Below the pieces are notes generated by a model. It saw nothing but the letters and a program-made list of their open reading frames with translations, had not been told where the DNA came from and did not search any database. The translations under genes and the position numbers were made by a program. A DNA stretch of 64,000 bases. Source: Veillonella dispar (lineage in GTDB: Bacteria; Bacillota; Negativicutes; Veillonellales; Veillonellaceae). Shown here one piece after another: positions 26,797 to 36,231 of the stretch. The stretch covers positions 372,001 through 436,000 of the forward strand of contig NZ_LR134375.1 of assembly GCF_900637515.1 (NCBI RefSeq), in the 5' to 3' direction. Each line of letters opens with the position of its first letter. The stretch's first letter is position 1.

Positions 26797-28587
26797 ATGA
26801 ATGAATATATTGCTGCCTTGGTAGACGAGTTCTACCAACTCGGCGTCCGTCATGCGGTGTTTAGCCCTGGTTCTCGTTCTACGACGATGGCCATGCTGTT
26901 CAAGGAGCATGAAGGATTTGAAACCTATATGAATATAGATGAGCGCTCTGCTAGTTTTATGGCTCTTGGTATTGCAAAGGCTCATAAAGAACCAACTGTA
27001 CTCGTATGTACCTCAGGTTCTGCTGTGGCCCATTATTTGCCAGCTGTTTTGGAAGCTCAATATAGCAGGGTTCCACTTATCATACTATCTGCCGATAGAC
27101 CTCATACATTATTGCATGTAGGGGCTCCTCAGACTGTAGATCAACACAAAATCTTTGGCACTGCGGTAAACTACTATGAAGAATTAGCAGTACCTCAAGA
27201 GGCTCATTACTATACATATCCACGCCAAGTGGCTCGTAAAGCGTATATGAAAGCGATGGATACTAAAAAAGGGCCGGTCCATATTAATGTGCCTCTCTTT
27301 GAACCATTGGTACCAGAATTGAGTCGTAACCATTTTGAGGCTGGTCGCAGTTCCTTTAAAGTGGTTAAGCCAAACTATGGTAGTGTATTTGACTGTCGCC
27401 ATGAAAATGATTTGACTCATATTAATACTGCTACTGATATTGCTCATGGTCCTAATAGTAAAGAAAAGACTAATAATTTATTAGAAAAATTTGAACGTAT
27501 CCTTATCCTAGCAGGCCCACAAATCGATATAGATGAAGCTAATACGATTCGTTCCTTTGGGGAGGCTTTACAAGCCCCTATTTTGGCCGATCCGTTGTCT
27601 AATGTAAGACGACGTTATAACTCGGAAGGTAATCAAAGTAGCAAGGAGTGTGTCGATGCTAGTAATGTTGTTATCTCTACGTATGATGCATTATTAGCAG
27701 GGCAAGCTCTTTGGCATGAGTTGAAACCAGATTGTGTAATTCAGTTTGGTCAAATTGTTGTATCGAAACGTGTACAACAGATGATTGCTAGCTGGACTGA
27801 TGCGGAGTATATCGAGGTAAATCCTACCATGGACTCCATGAATCCAACAGGTAAAACTACGATGCATATGCAAGCTAGCATTGATGTATTTACACATTTG
27901 TATGGCAAAAATAATAGCTCTGATACGTACTTAAAAATATGGCAACGGTTAGAACAAGAGGGTAAAAAACAACTAAGTACAGCTATTGATGAGCCTCATT
28001 GCTTTGAAGGCCGAACTATACGCGAGCTACAAGAACACATTCCTGAAGATGGACAAATTTTTGTTGCCAATAGTATGACGATTCGCGATTTTGATTACTT
28101 CTGGTTCAGTGGAGAATCTAGAGCGGTTCTTTACGGCAATCGAGGTGTCAATGGTATTGATGGCACTATTTCTACGGCTCTAGGACTTGCAGCCAATGGT
28201 AAACCTACGTATTTAGTAACAGGGGATTTATCCTTGTTCCACGATTTGAATGGCTTGGCTGTAGCTAAAACCCATAATTTAAACTTAACCATTATTTTGC
28301 ATAATAATGATGGAGGCGGTATTTTTGAATACTTACCTCAAAAGGGGACAAAGCATTTTGACTATTTGTTCTCCACATCACAAGGCTTAGATTACAGTGG
28401 GGCTGCAAAACTCTATGGTTGTGGCTATACTAAAATCTCCAGTCCCGATGAGTTGAGTTCTGTATTGGCTAATGTTAGCCAAGAAACCGGCGTTCATATC
28501 ATTGAGATTCCTACAAATCGGGAATATAGCAGAGAATTGCATAAGAAATATACAAAGGTTTCAGTTGATATGGAGGCATTACTATGA
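26797..28587 (+). CDS. menD: SEPHCHC synthase
   Basis: A 596-residue thiamine-diphosphate enzyme joining isochorismate and 2-oxoglutarate. FSPGSRSTTMA, TSGSAVAHYLPAVLEA and SADRPHTLLHVGAPQTVDQ are in the N-terminal domain; RGVNGIDGTISTALGLA and VTGDLSLFHDLNGL form the cofactor site near the C-terminus. ATG 26797 follows AAAGGG (26785-26790); the in-frame TTG at 26782 is upstream of that site. The stop overlaps menH by four bases (ATGA). Confidence 0.95.
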   Translation: MNEYIAALVDEFYQLGVRHAVFSPGSRSTTMAMLFKEHEGFETYMNIDERSASFMALGIAKAHKEPTVLVCTSGSAVAHYLPAVLEAQYSRVPLIILSADRPHTLLHVGAPQTVDQHKIFGTAVNYYEELAVPQEAHYYTYPRQVARKAYMKAMDTKKGPVHINVPLFEPLVPELSRNHFEAGRSSFKVVKPNYGSVFDCRHENDLTHINTATDIAHGPNSKEKTNNLLEKFERILILAGPQIDIDEANTIRSFGEALQAPILADPLSNVRRRYNSEGNQSSKECVDASNVVISTYDALLAGQALWHELKPDCVIQFGQIVVSKRVQQMIASWTDAEYIEVNPTMDSMNPTGKTTMHMQASIDVFTHLYGKNNSSDTYLKIWQRLEQEGKKQLSTAIDEPHCFEGRTIRELQEHIPEDGQIFVANSMTIRDFDYFWFSGESRAVLYGNRGVNGIDGTISTALGLAANGKPTYLVTGDLSLFHDLNGLAVAKTHNLNLTIILHNNDGGGIFEYLPQKGTKHFDYLFSTSQGLDYSGAAKLYGCGYTKISSPDELSSVLANVSQETGVHIIEIPTNREYSRELHKKYTKVSVDMEALL

Positions 28588-29444
28588 GTCAGTATTTTTG
28601 CAGTATTGTAGATAATGCTTTGCGTAATCCAGCTCAGCGCATGTACTTTGATTTGGGTGAATACCGCTACGGCTTGACTATAGTTGGCGATGGAGAACCT
28701 ATTGTGTGTTTCCATGGCTTCTCTGAATCGAGCTATACTTGGGATGCTATTAATCTTCCCGGTTATCGCGTTATCCGTATCGACTTGATTGGTCATGGTG
28801 ATTCCGATATTCCTGATGAAGATAAGGCGTATACGATCCCTCAAATGATAGAGGATTTGCATACCGTTATTTATCATATGGTTGGTGATAGATATTACCT
28901 CATGGGCTACTCCATGGGGGCCCGCATAGCGCTTTCTTATGCTTTGGAATATGAAAGTGAAATCAAAGGGCTCATCCTTGAAAGTGGCTCTGTAGGTATC
29001 GCCTCTGACGCTGAGCGATTAGAGCGCCGTAAGGCCGATGAAGATTTAGCGGTTCACATTGAAAATCATGATGGTGCTTGGTTTGCTACACGTTGGGCGG
29101 AGGCTCCTATTTTTGAAAGTCAAAAGCAACTTTCAGAGGGTGTAGAGGAATTAATCTATCTACGTCGTTCCAATAATAGTACATACGCCTTAGCCTGTAC
29201 CTTGCGTGGCTCAGGTCAAGGTGTCATGCCTTATGTGGGGGATAAATTAGAAAAATTCTCTGTTGAAGGCCTATATGTGAGTGGCGCACTAGATACAAAA
29301 TATACTACAATAGGAAGAGATGTATTTGGCAAGTTGCCAAACTTTAAACATGTCATCGTCGAAGGAGCGGGGCATAATGTACATATAGAAAAACCGCAAA
29401 TGTTTGAACAAGCGGTATTAGATTTTTTACACAAGAAAGGTTAA
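28584..29444 (+). CDS. menH: SHCHC synthase-type alpha/beta hydrolase
   Basis: A 286-residue alpha/beta hydrolase-fold protein. [12 protein letters not shown] is the oxyanion region, [10 protein letters not shown] follows, the nucleophile Ser is in [11 protein letters not shown] (about residue 112), and the catalytic His is in [12 protein letters not shown]. Its position between menD and menB, with overlap to menD, indicates MenH, which eliminates pyruvate from SEPHCHC. By sequence alone a different hydrolase could not be excluded. Confidence 0.88.
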   Translation: MSQYFCSIVDNALRNPAQRMYFDLGEYRYGLTIVGDGEPIVCFHGFSESSYTWDAINLPGYRVIRIDLIGHGDSDIPDEDKAYTIPQMIEDLHTVIYHMVGDRYYLMGYSMGARIALSYALEYESEIKGLILESGSVGIASDAERLERRKADEDLAVHIENHDGAWFATRWAEAPIFESQKQLSEGVEELIYLRRSNNSTYALACTLRGSGQGVMPYVGDKLEKFSVEGLYVSGALDTKYTTIGRDVFGKLPNFKHVIVEGAGHNVHIEKPQMFEQAVLDFLHKKG

Positions 29445-29448
29445 GTCC

Positions 29449-30291
29449 ATGAGCAAATTTGATTGGAAAGTATTGGATCGTAATTATGAAGATGTAATTT
29501 ACGAAACATATAATGGCATTGCAAAGATTACTATTAATCGCCCACAGGTACGTAACGCGTTCCGTCCTAAAACTGTTATGGAGTTAATCGATGCTTTCAC
29601 AGTAGCTCGTGAAGATAACGAAGTAGGCGTAATTGTATTGACTGGTGCAAACCACGGTCAAGGTGAAGATAAAGAGGCATTCTGCTCTGGTGGTGACCAA
29701 AGCGTACGCGGCCATGGTGGTTATGTAGGTGAAGATAATGTGCCTCGCTTAAATGTTCTTGATTTGCAACGTTTGATTCGCGTTATCCCAAAACCTGTTA
29801 TCGCTATGGTTAACGGTTTTGCTATTGGTGGCGGTCATGTATTGCACATCGTATGTGACCTTACCATCGCTTCTGAAAATGCCAAATTTGGCCAAACTGG
29901 TCCTCGCGTAGGTTCCTTCGACGCTGGTTATGGTGCAGGTTACTTGGCTCGCATGATCGGTCATAAACGCGCTCGCGAAGTATGGTTCTTGTGCCGTCAA
30001 TACACAGCTGCTCAAGCCTATGAAATGGGCATGGTTAACTGTGTTGTACCATTCGACAAATTGGAAGAAGAAACAGTTCAATGGTGTAACGAAATTCTTG
30101 AATTGTCCCCAATGGCATTGCGCATGTTGAAAGGTGCCTTCAACGCCGATACTGATGGTCTTGCAGGCTTACAACAATTTGCAGGGGACGCTACATTGAT
30201 GTACTACACAATCGATGAAGCAAAAGAAGGCCGTGATGCGTTCAAAGAAAAACGTAAACCGAACTTCAAACAATTCCCTAAATTCCCTTAA
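29449..30291 (+). CDS. menB: 1,4-dihydroxy-2-naphthoyl-CoA synthase
   Basis: A 280-residue crotonase-fold enzyme that cyclises o-succinylbenzoyl-CoA. [68 protein letters not shown] and [20 protein letters not shown] are highly specific for MenB. Four bases after menH. The codon choice is more biased than in its neighbours, suggesting strong expression. A weak hairpin (30350-30356 with 30362-30368) follows. Confidence 0.96.
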   Translation: MSKFDWKVLDRNYEDVIYETYNGIAKITINRPQVRNAFRPKTVMELIDAFTVAREDNEVGVIVLTGANHGQGEDKEAFCSGGDQSVRGHGGYVGEDNVPRLNVLDLQRLIRVIPKPVIAMVNGFAIGGGHVLHIVCDLTIASENAKFGQTGPRVGSFDAGYGAGYLARMIGHKRAREVWFLCRQYTAAQAYEMGMVNCVVPFDKLEEETVQWCNEILELSPMALRMLKGAFNADTDGLAGLQQFAGDATLMYYTIDEAKEGRDAFKEKRKPNFKQFPKFP

Positions 30292-30349
30292 TTGGAATAG
30301 ATGTACTAGTCTAATACTAGGGATGGAATGTATTGTAAAAATGACAAGC

Positions 30350-30368
30350 GCGCCTCTATATGAGGCGC
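30350..30368 (+). terminator. GC-rich hairpin between menB and menE
   Basis: 7-bp stem GCGCCTC with GAGGCGC, loop TATAT, followed by CTTTCTTGT. Probably only partial termination, since menE follows in the same direction. Confidence 0.5.
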
Positions 30369-30437
30369 CTTTCTTGTAATATCTGTGATTATTAATCATT
30401 AATCATAAGGCATTATCTTTGGATACGAGGTGAGACG

Positions 30438-31823
30438 ATGGAATGGTTACGGTATGGTGCACAGCACTATCCTGATCGCATATGTATAAATGAATATACC
30501 TATAAAGATATATATGGCGGTGTGCTTCATGTGGCTAGTGAATTGCTACCTCTTGAAAGCTCCCGTGTGGCCATTTTATCGGACAACTCTGTGATTATGG
30601 CAATCTATGTGTTGGCTGCTATGCTAGCTCATAAAGAGGTACTATTACTTAATGTACATCTTAAGCCTAATGAGATAGAAAACCAATTGAAACAATTAGG
30701 TGTTACCACCGTTTTACATAGTCAAGACCGACGGAATCAACTGCCTGATTCAATGTGTGTTATTGAGTTTGAACCTCTAGAAACTATTCTAGCTGACCGA
30801 GTTTTAGAAGATATCTTTGATTGGACATTTAATGATACAGACATTGCAGCTATTATGAACACTAGCGCTACAACAGGTCAGTTTAAATCAGTACCCCTTC
30901 GATGGAGGCAAATTAGAGCTCATGTACAAGCGTCTCAAGAGGTGTTAGGTAAAACCGAACAAGATAATTGGCTTATGGTATTACCGCTATTTCATGTCAG
31001 TGGATTATCTATCTTGATGCGATCACTTTATAATGGAACGGCTATCACTATATTGACTAAATACGATGAGGCGAAGGTTTTAGAACTCATTGAAACCGAG
31101 AAAATTAATATGATGTCTCTCGTGCCTACTATTTTAACTCAATTAGAACCGAAGATTACACATCATACATTACGAGTGATTCTGCTGGGTGGCGAGTTCA
31201 TTCCGATGGCCTTAATCGATGCTTGTGAAAAGAAATTGTTACCAATTTACAAGACCTATGGCATGACTGAAACCTTTAGTCAAAGTGTGACATTCTCCGT
31301 ATTGGATTACCCTCATAAACGAGATTCTGTAGGCAAACCATTACCAGGGATGCAGATTCGCATTGATAGTCCTGATGCGGATGGAGTAGGGGAAATCCAT
31401 TTGACAGGTCCCATGGTTATGACTGGGTATATCGGCAAGGAGCCTATTGATGGTGACCTTAATACCGATGATATCGGCTATGTTGATGAAGACGGTTTTG
31501 TGTATATTCTGAATCGCCGCAAGGATCTCATCATTTCTGGTGGAGAAAATATTTATCCTAAGGAATTAGAGGATTTAGTCTACACATTGCCATCAGTCAA
31601 GGAATGTGCGGTTGTACCTGTATCTGATCCTAAATGGGGCCAAGTACCAGCACTCTTTGTGGCTTTTCACGATGGTGAAAGTATGACGTCTGATGAGATT
31701 TTATCCTTTATGACTCAGTCCTTGGCGAAGTATAAGATTCCTAAATATGTAAAAATTTTACCTGCATTACCTCGTAATGGCACAGGTAAAATTGTGCGCA
31801 ATGAACTACGTTTAGAAGATTGA
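30438..31823 (+). CDS. menE: o-succinylbenzoate-CoA ligase
   Basis: A 461-residue adenylate-forming enzyme. The P-loop-like motif is NTSATTGQFKSVPL (usual TSGTTG with Ala for Gly), then VLPLFHVSGLS, YKTYGMTETFSQ, TDDIGYVDEDGFVYILNRRKD (in part) and the A10 Lys in LPRNGTGKIVRNELR. It activates OSB to OSB-CoA for MenB. Starts after GAGGTGAG; 7 bases separate it from menC. Confidence 0.93.
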   Translation: MEWLRYGAQHYPDRICINEYTYKDIYGGVLHVASELLPLESSRVAILSDNSVIMAIYVLAAMLAHKEVLLLNVHLKPNEIENQLKQLGVTTVLHSQDRRNQLPDSMCVIEFEPLETILADRVLEDIFDWTFNDTDIAAIMNTSATTGQFKSVPLRWRQIRAHVQASQEVLGKTEQDNWLMVLPLFHVSGLSILMRSLYNGTAITILTKYDEAKVLELIETEKINMMSLVPTILTQLEPKITHHTLRVILLGGEFIPMALIDACEKKLLPIYKTYGMTETFSQSVTFSVLDYPHKRDSVGKPLPGMQIRIDSPDADGVGEIHLTGPMVMTGYIGKEPIDGDLNTDDIGYVDEDGFVYILNRRKDLIISGGENIYPKELEDLVYTLPSVKECAVVPVSDPKWGQVPALFVAFHDGESMTSDEILSFMTQSLAKYKIPKYVKILPALPRNGTGKIVRNELRLED

Positions 31824-31830
31824 GGCGCCT

Positions 31831-32982
31831 ATGAATGATATTTTAAACTTTAAAAGTATAACTACATATCGCCTTAAATTGCCACTACAGTTTAACTTTA
31901 AAACTGCCAAAGGTGAAGTAAAAGAACGAGAAACGATCATCATTCGCATCGAGGATCAACAAGGGTATGTAGGTTATGGGGAATGCGTGGCTTTTACAGA
32001 GCCCTTTTATACAGCCGAGACGGTGGATACGTGTTGGCAAAAACTAGTAGATGATTATATCTTTAATTTGCGCATGATGCGGCCTAAGCCGCTTATGACC
32101 TATGTACGGCAGCTGCAATTCTGGCTAAATCGAGATCATATGCCTATGACCATTGCTGCTGTAGAAAATGCCCTTGTCAATCTTCATTGTGAAAGACTTG
32201 GTGTGAACTCTGTTTCCTATATTATGGGGCAGCCCTTACAAGATACCATTGAAAGTGGCGTTGTTATCGGTGATGTACCGATGAATCAATTGTTAGAACG
32301 GGTAGAAGGACATGTTGCAAACGGTTGTAAGCGCATTAAAATAAAGATAAACCCTACAGACGGCTATGAACGAATAAGTTTAATTCGTAAACACTATCCC
32401 CATTTAGTATTGGCGGCCGATGCAAACCAAAGCTATTCTTATGATGATATTGATAAGGTCTGTCAATTTAACGATTTGAAGTTAGCTTGTATAGAAGAGC
32501 CCTTTGCTATGACTACGCTTCAATCCTATAAGGAATGGAAGTGGGAACGCCTTAATAACGATGATTGGCATATTGAAACGCCTATCTGTTTAGATGAATC
32601 CATATTGGGCTATGACGACTTATCCTATGCTATTGAATATGGTTTGATTGACGTACTCAACATAAAAGTAGGCCGCATGGGTGGTCTCGTACCTACTAAA
32701 GCAGCTATTAATCTTTGTAGAGAATGCCGTATTCCGTATTGGGTGGGTAGCATGGTAGAGTCGGGCATTTCTAAAATGTTGCACGCTCAACTAGCGGCTC
32801 TAGGTGATTCCTATATGGCAGGAGACCTATCGGATTCTAATAGATACTTTGAACGAGACCTCATCTATCCTGACCTCACTTTTAAAAATGGTGTAATGCA
32901 CGTACCTGATGGTGATGGGCTAGGTGTAACTGTTTTTGACGATAGATTAGAAGCGTATTGTATGGAGAAACGAACACTATGA
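31831..32982 (+). CDS. menC: o-succinylbenzoate synthase
   Basis: A 383-residue enolase-superfamily dehydratase making OSB from SHCHC. KIKINPTDG carries the catalytic Lys pair, LAADANQSY the first metal Asp, CIEEPF the Glu, CLDES the next ligand, and NIKVGRMGGL the second catalytic Lys. N-terminal capping domain is present. Belongs to the MenC class 2 type found in Firmicutes. Overlaps the thioesterase gene by four bases. Confidence 0.92.
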   Translation: MNDILNFKSITTYRLKLPLQFNFKTAKGEVKERETIIIRIEDQQGYVGYGECVAFTEPFYTAETVDTCWQKLVDDYIFNLRMMRPKPLMTYVRQLQFWLNRDHMPMTIAAVENALVNLHCERLGVNSVSYIMGQPLQDTIESGVVIGDVPMNQLLERVEGHVANGCKRIKIKINPTDGYERISLIRKHYPHLVLAADANQSYSYDDIDKVCQFNDLKLACIEEPFAMTTLQSYKEWKWERLNNDDWHIETPICLDESILGYDDLSYAIEYGLIDVLNIKVGRMGGLVPTKAAINLCRECRIPYWVGSMVESGISKMLHAQLAALGDSYMAGDLSDSNRYFERDLIYPDLTFKNGVMHVPDGDGLGVTVFDDRLEAYCMEKRTL

Positions 32983-33356
32983 ATTTGATTGAAGCTTTAC
33001 AAATTGAAAAGCCTCATATGACAAGTGATACTACATGTGTGGCAAAAATGAACTTAGGCGACTTTCACAAGCAACCGCAAGGTTACTTGAATGGAGGAGC
33101 GACCCTAGCCTTTGCAGAAATTGTAGCGGGAATGATGAGTAACGAACTCATTGGTGCTGATAAATTTGGTGTAGGTCAATCTATTACAGCTAACCACGTG
33201 CGCCCCGCACGATGTGAAGGCGCTTTAACAGCCCATGGTACACTATTAGTAAAAGGGAAAACCTCACATGTGTGGCGATTTGATATGAAGGATGATGCAG
33301 AACGACTCATCTCACAGGTGACCGTAACATTAGCCATTGTGGACTTTGATCGGTAA
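32979..33356 (+). CDS. Hotdog thioesterase, probable DHNA-CoA hydrolase
   Basis: A 125-residue PaaI-type hotdog protein. The signature QPQGYLNGGATLAFAEIVAG (about residues 27-46) holds the catalytic loop, followed by GVGQSITANHVRPA. Start ATG 32979 overlaps the menC stop (ATGA) with GGAGA upstream; the frame runs back to 32958 inside menC. As the last gene of the men operon it most likely hydrolyses 1,4-dihydroxy-2-naphthoyl-CoA (MenI role), supplying MenA encoded at 61.2 kb. The role is inferred from context. Confidence 0.85.
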   Translation: MNLIEALQIEKPHMTSDTTCVAKMNLGDFHKQPQGYLNGGATLAFAEIVAGMMSNELIGADKFGVGQSITANHVRPARCEGALTAHGTLLVKGKTSHVWRFDMKDDAERLISQVTVTLAIVDFDR

Positions 33357-33395
33357 TAGATAATAAGTAATAGGTAGTAGATAATAGATAACGAT

Positions 33396-33436
33396 AAAAG
33401 GACAGTAAATACTATGTTAGTATCTACTGTCCTTTT
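33396..33436 (+). terminator. Terminator of the men operon
   Basis: 12-bp stem AAAAGGACAGTA (33396-33407) with 33425-33436, inner ATACT/AGTAT pairing, then TTTTTT. Preceded by an imperfect TAATAGATA-type simple repeat (33356-33394). Confidence 0.87.
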
Positions 33437-33487
33437 TTAGGTTCTGTATAAGTTAATAATTGCTTATGGTTTATTACTTTTTACTAG

Positions 33488-34105
33488 CTATTTACGAGTT
33501 ACTGTATATAGGTCTTCTATATCTGGAATATCATAAATAACCCAGGTGCCATCACCTAAATGACGCATCAAAACTCGTATATCTTTTGTCATATTCTTTT
33601 TGTTATTTTGTATTGTTACTGTTACGGTGGCTGTATCTCCATCGTCTTCAGATTTGATGTTTTTAACCTCTACATCATGCTCTTTGAAGAGGCGGCCATC
33701 TACAAGACGGTCGACCATGGACATGTTGTCATCACTTTGAGCCGTATTGTTAGTATCTGTAGTTGTTGGCTGAGATTTAAAGCTGTCAGGATCTTCAATA
33801 TATTTTCGCATCACATCTTCGATTAAAGAAGGCCCAAATGTCTTAGCTGCTGCAATAGTAGCTTTACCAAATGGATTAGATGTATCTATATATTTGTTGC
33901 CTTCCCGTTCTAAGATATTTTTTACAATAGATTTTGTATCTATGTGGCGTAAAGCCTCATCGGCATCTTTATCTTGCACGGCTTGATGAATAATTTTTAG
34001 CGTATAGGCTGGTGTGTGGGGAATGTACCACATGAAATACCATGCTGCTGCTAAAGCACCTACAATAGCAATAATTAAGATAGTTATAAGTGATTTTGAT
34101 TTCAT
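33488..34105 (-). CDS. DUF2939-like membrane-anchored protein
   Basis: A 205-residue protein with one N-terminal transmembrane segment (residues 6-27) and an outside domain. HTPAYTLKIIHQAVQDKDAD at about 30-49 resembles the start of DUF2939 proteins. The middle (residues 108-125) is polar and low in complexity (TTTDTNNTAQSDDNMS), then a basic C-terminal domain ends in IPDIEDLYTVTRK. Function unknown. It is divergent from the barrel gene at 34363 and convergent with the men operon. Confidence 0.7.
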   Translation of the reverse strand: MKSKSLITILIIAIVGALAAAWYFMWYIPHTPAYTLKIIHQAVQDKDADEALRHIDTKSIVKNILEREGNKYIDTSNPFGKATIAAAKTFGPSLIEDVMRKYIEDPDSFKSQPTTTDTNNTAQSDDNMSMVDRLVDGRLFKEHDVEVKNIKSEDDGDTATVTVTIQNNKKNMTKDIRVLMRHLGDGTWVIYDIPDIEDLYTVTRK

Positions 34106-34290
34106 TGTATTGCTCCAAAGTATTTTATATTACATTCTTATTATTTATATAATATATACTTATTTTATCATAGTCAAAGACGATTCACTATAACTATTAA
34201 TTAGTAATACTTAAAACAGTAGAACTTTCAAATATATGTACTAATAAACTATAGAGAATATATATGCTATAAAGTGGATAAGATATATTA

Positions 34291-34319
34291 TTGCTTTACC
34301 TAACTAAAGAATATATAAT
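34291..34319 (+). promoter_or_regulatory. Promoter of the barrel-protein gene
   Basis: TTGCTT (34291-34296), 17-base spacer, TATAAT (34314-34319). It lies within the 5' extension of the open frame, which supports the start at 34363. Confidence 0.75.
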
Positions 34320-34362
34320 AAAAGTATCTTTCATGAAAATTTCATATAAAGAAGGGGAGACT

Positions 34363-35595
34363 ATGGTTAGTAAAAAGGTGATTATCAAATCTTTAGTATG
34401 TACAGCATTGACATGTAGTTTTGCTACATGCGCATTAGCAGCAGATAAAGATAATGGAGAAAAAGTTCAATCAAGCTGGATGGATCGTACTGATATAGGG
34501 GTGGCAGTACAAGGTGCTCAAAAAGATACATATCATGAATACAAAATAAATCCAACGCCTTATCGAAATACAAGTAGTGCAATTACTCGTAGTGAACATA
34601 GCTCTACACAGGAGATGAAAAATTCTCAATATTTTATAGAAACAATACAACCAATTAAGTATTATGGTGAACATGCTAAATCAGTTCTGTTTATTCAAGG
34701 CCGTATAGAGGGTAATGGTGGGGAAAAAATCTCATCAGATGCATATTGGAACGGGGGAGAAAGTAGCTATATTGGTGATGATCCTAAGTATAAAGCTGCA
34801 GCTAGGCTTGCACAACAACCGTCCTATCTTGATAAGGGAGAGACTGTTCAACATGATTCACTAGGTGTAGTAGGAAGTATAGGAGCAGGATATAGGCGGC
34901 TTAGTAAGAATGAACACGCTTATGTGGGTATAAATACATTTTATGATTATGCTTTTAGGGATAAATTATCTCGAGTTGGTATCGGCTTAGAGTATGTTGC
35001 TGGTTTGAATAAAATTAGTGCTAATGTTTATCACGGGTTATCTGAGAAGAAAACAAAGCCTTATTATTTTGAAAACTCTCTTGTAATTGTACCAAGAGCT
35101 GATGAATTTCATTATCCTGAGGACGGATATCCAAATGGTTTTACTAAGATAAGATATGCCTATGAGAATGTATTAGATGGATATAATGTACGTTATACTA
35201 GAGATTATAAAAATGCTCGATGGATTTCTACATATGTAGAGGGTTACCATTGGAAGACAAAGAGTCCAAGCGAACATCCCGTTGATATGTTTTATCTTAA
35301 CCAACATAAATGGAAGTCGATAAGTGGATTGAAATTAGGGGCTACGTTAAATATTACACCACATATTTCTATAGACCTTGGTTTTAATAAAAATAATATT
35401 AGCTCAGGTGAACCATATGTGTCTGTAATGTATACATTAGGTAAGTCTAGATATGCTTACTTAGGCGGTAAACATAGTGAAGATACTGTAAGTACAGCAC
35501 GTTCAAAGATGCTAGATAAAGTTAAACGCCACGACATGGTTGTTGAATCATATAGTGAATATAATTATCGAGATACACCATGGGATCATTTATAA
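34363..35595 (+). CDS. Exported protein with inverse-autotransporter-like beta-barrel
   Basis: A 410-residue protein with a signal peptide (about residues 1-27, ending CALAADK). Residues 170-240 read as in the intimin/invasin translocator: GVVGSIGAGYRRL, then YVGINTFYDYAF, VGIGLEYVAGLNKISANVYHGLS. Alternating strands continue to the C-terminus (ISIDLGFNKNN, YVSVMYTLG). Intimin-type proteins use this outer membrane barrel to display a C-terminal passenger; here only about 30 polar residues follow, so no passenger exists. The start at 34363 has GAAGGGGAGA before it. Assignment rests on pattern recognition of the barrel motif. Confidence 0.65.
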   Translation: MVSKKVIIKSLVCTALTCSFATCALAADKDNGEKVQSSWMDRTDIGVAVQGAQKDTYHEYKINPTPYRNTSSAITRSEHSSTQEMKNSQYFIETIQPIKYYGEHAKSVLFIQGRIEGNGGEKISSDAYWNGGESSYIGDDPKYKAAARLAQQPSYLDKGETVQHDSLGVVGSIGAGYRRLSKNEHAYVGINTFYDYAFRDKLSRVGIGLEYVAGLNKISANVYHGLSEKKTKPYYFENSLVIVPRADEFHYPEDGYPNGFTKIRYAYENVLDGYNVRYTRDYKNARWISTYVEGYHWKTKSPSEHPVDMFYLNQHKWKSISGLKLGATLNITPHISIDLGFNKNNISSGEPYVSVMYTLGKSRYAYLGGKHSEDTVSTARSKMLDKVKRHDMVVESYSEYNYRDTPWDHL

Positions 35596-35644
35596 TTAAT
35601 ATCGTATTAATTATGATGCTTTAAAATACTTAATAAGTTTAGAT

Positions 35645-35688
35645 AAATTGGTATCTATCTATTATTTAGAATAGGTGGATACCAATTT
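35645..35688 (+). terminator. Terminator after the barrel-protein gene
   Basis: 16-base arms 35645-35660 and 35673-35688 (AAATTGGTATC...), followed by TTCTTTTA. Confidence 0.8.
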
Positions 35689-35823
35689 TCTTTTATAGGC
35701 CTATGAAATATTGCGTATAGCTGAGTATTTTACATATAAACGACAAATCTATATGATTTTTAATAGATAGTTCCTAATTTCATATATTTTGGAAAAATTC
35801 ATCAAAAAATTAGAAAAAAGTAC

Positions 35824-35852
35824 TTGCATTAGTAGGTTACCTCATGTTAATA
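35824..35852 (+). promoter_or_regulatory. Promoter of the tRNA cluster
   Basis: TTGCAT (35824-35829), 17-base spacer, TTAATA (35847-35852), about 30 bases before tRNA-Asp. Confidence 0.6.
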
Positions 35853-35882
35853 TATACGAGTAGTCAACGAGAGTTGATACGC

Positions 35883-35958
35883 GGCCCCGTGGTGTAGCGG
35901 TTAACATGTCGCCCTGTCACGGCGAAGATCGTCAGTTCAAATCTGATCGGGGTCGCCA
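35883..35958 (+). tRNA. tRNA-Asp (anticodon GTC)
   Basis: Seventy-six bases with encoded CCA. Acceptor GGCCCCG with CGGGGTC, anticodon loop CTGTCAC on stem CGCC/GGCG, T-arm ATCGTCAGTTCAAATCTGAT region. First of three tRNAs in a row. Confidence 0.96.
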
Positions 35959-35979
35959 TTTTTTTTTACAAAAAAACGT

Positions 35980-36055
<76 letters not shown>

Positions 36056-36067
36056 TTTGTATTCCAT

Positions 36068-36153
36068 GCGGTTGTGGTGGAATGGCAGACACGCCATCTT
36101 GAGGGGGTGGTGAGCGTACGCTCGTGAGGGTTCAAGTCCCTCCAACCGCACCA
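36068..36153 (+). tRNA. tRNA-Leu (anticodon GAG)
   Basis: Eighty-six bases with encoded CCA and a class II variable arm (GAGCGTACGCTC). Acceptor GCGGTTG with CAACCGC, anticodon stem CCATC/GGTGG with loop TTGAGGG. Reads CUC/CUU codons. Confidence 0.96.
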
Positions 36154-36156
36154 AGA

Positions 36157-36190
36157 AAAAAGGACCTACAGTTTACTGTAGGTCCTTTTT
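36157..36190 (+). terminator. Terminator of the tRNA cluster
   Basis: 16-bp perfect stem 36157-36172 with 36175-36190 (AAAAAGGACCTACAGT and complement), T-run included. Confidence 0.9.
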
Positions 36191-36231
36191 GCTATAACAT
36201 TAAAAGTTGTAGATGTATATAGGAGAGAGAA

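Noticed and set aside
33356-33395. Imperfect TAATAGATA repeats before the men terminator
   Set aside because: Low-complexity AT sequence without symmetry or regular period; not called as a functional repeat.
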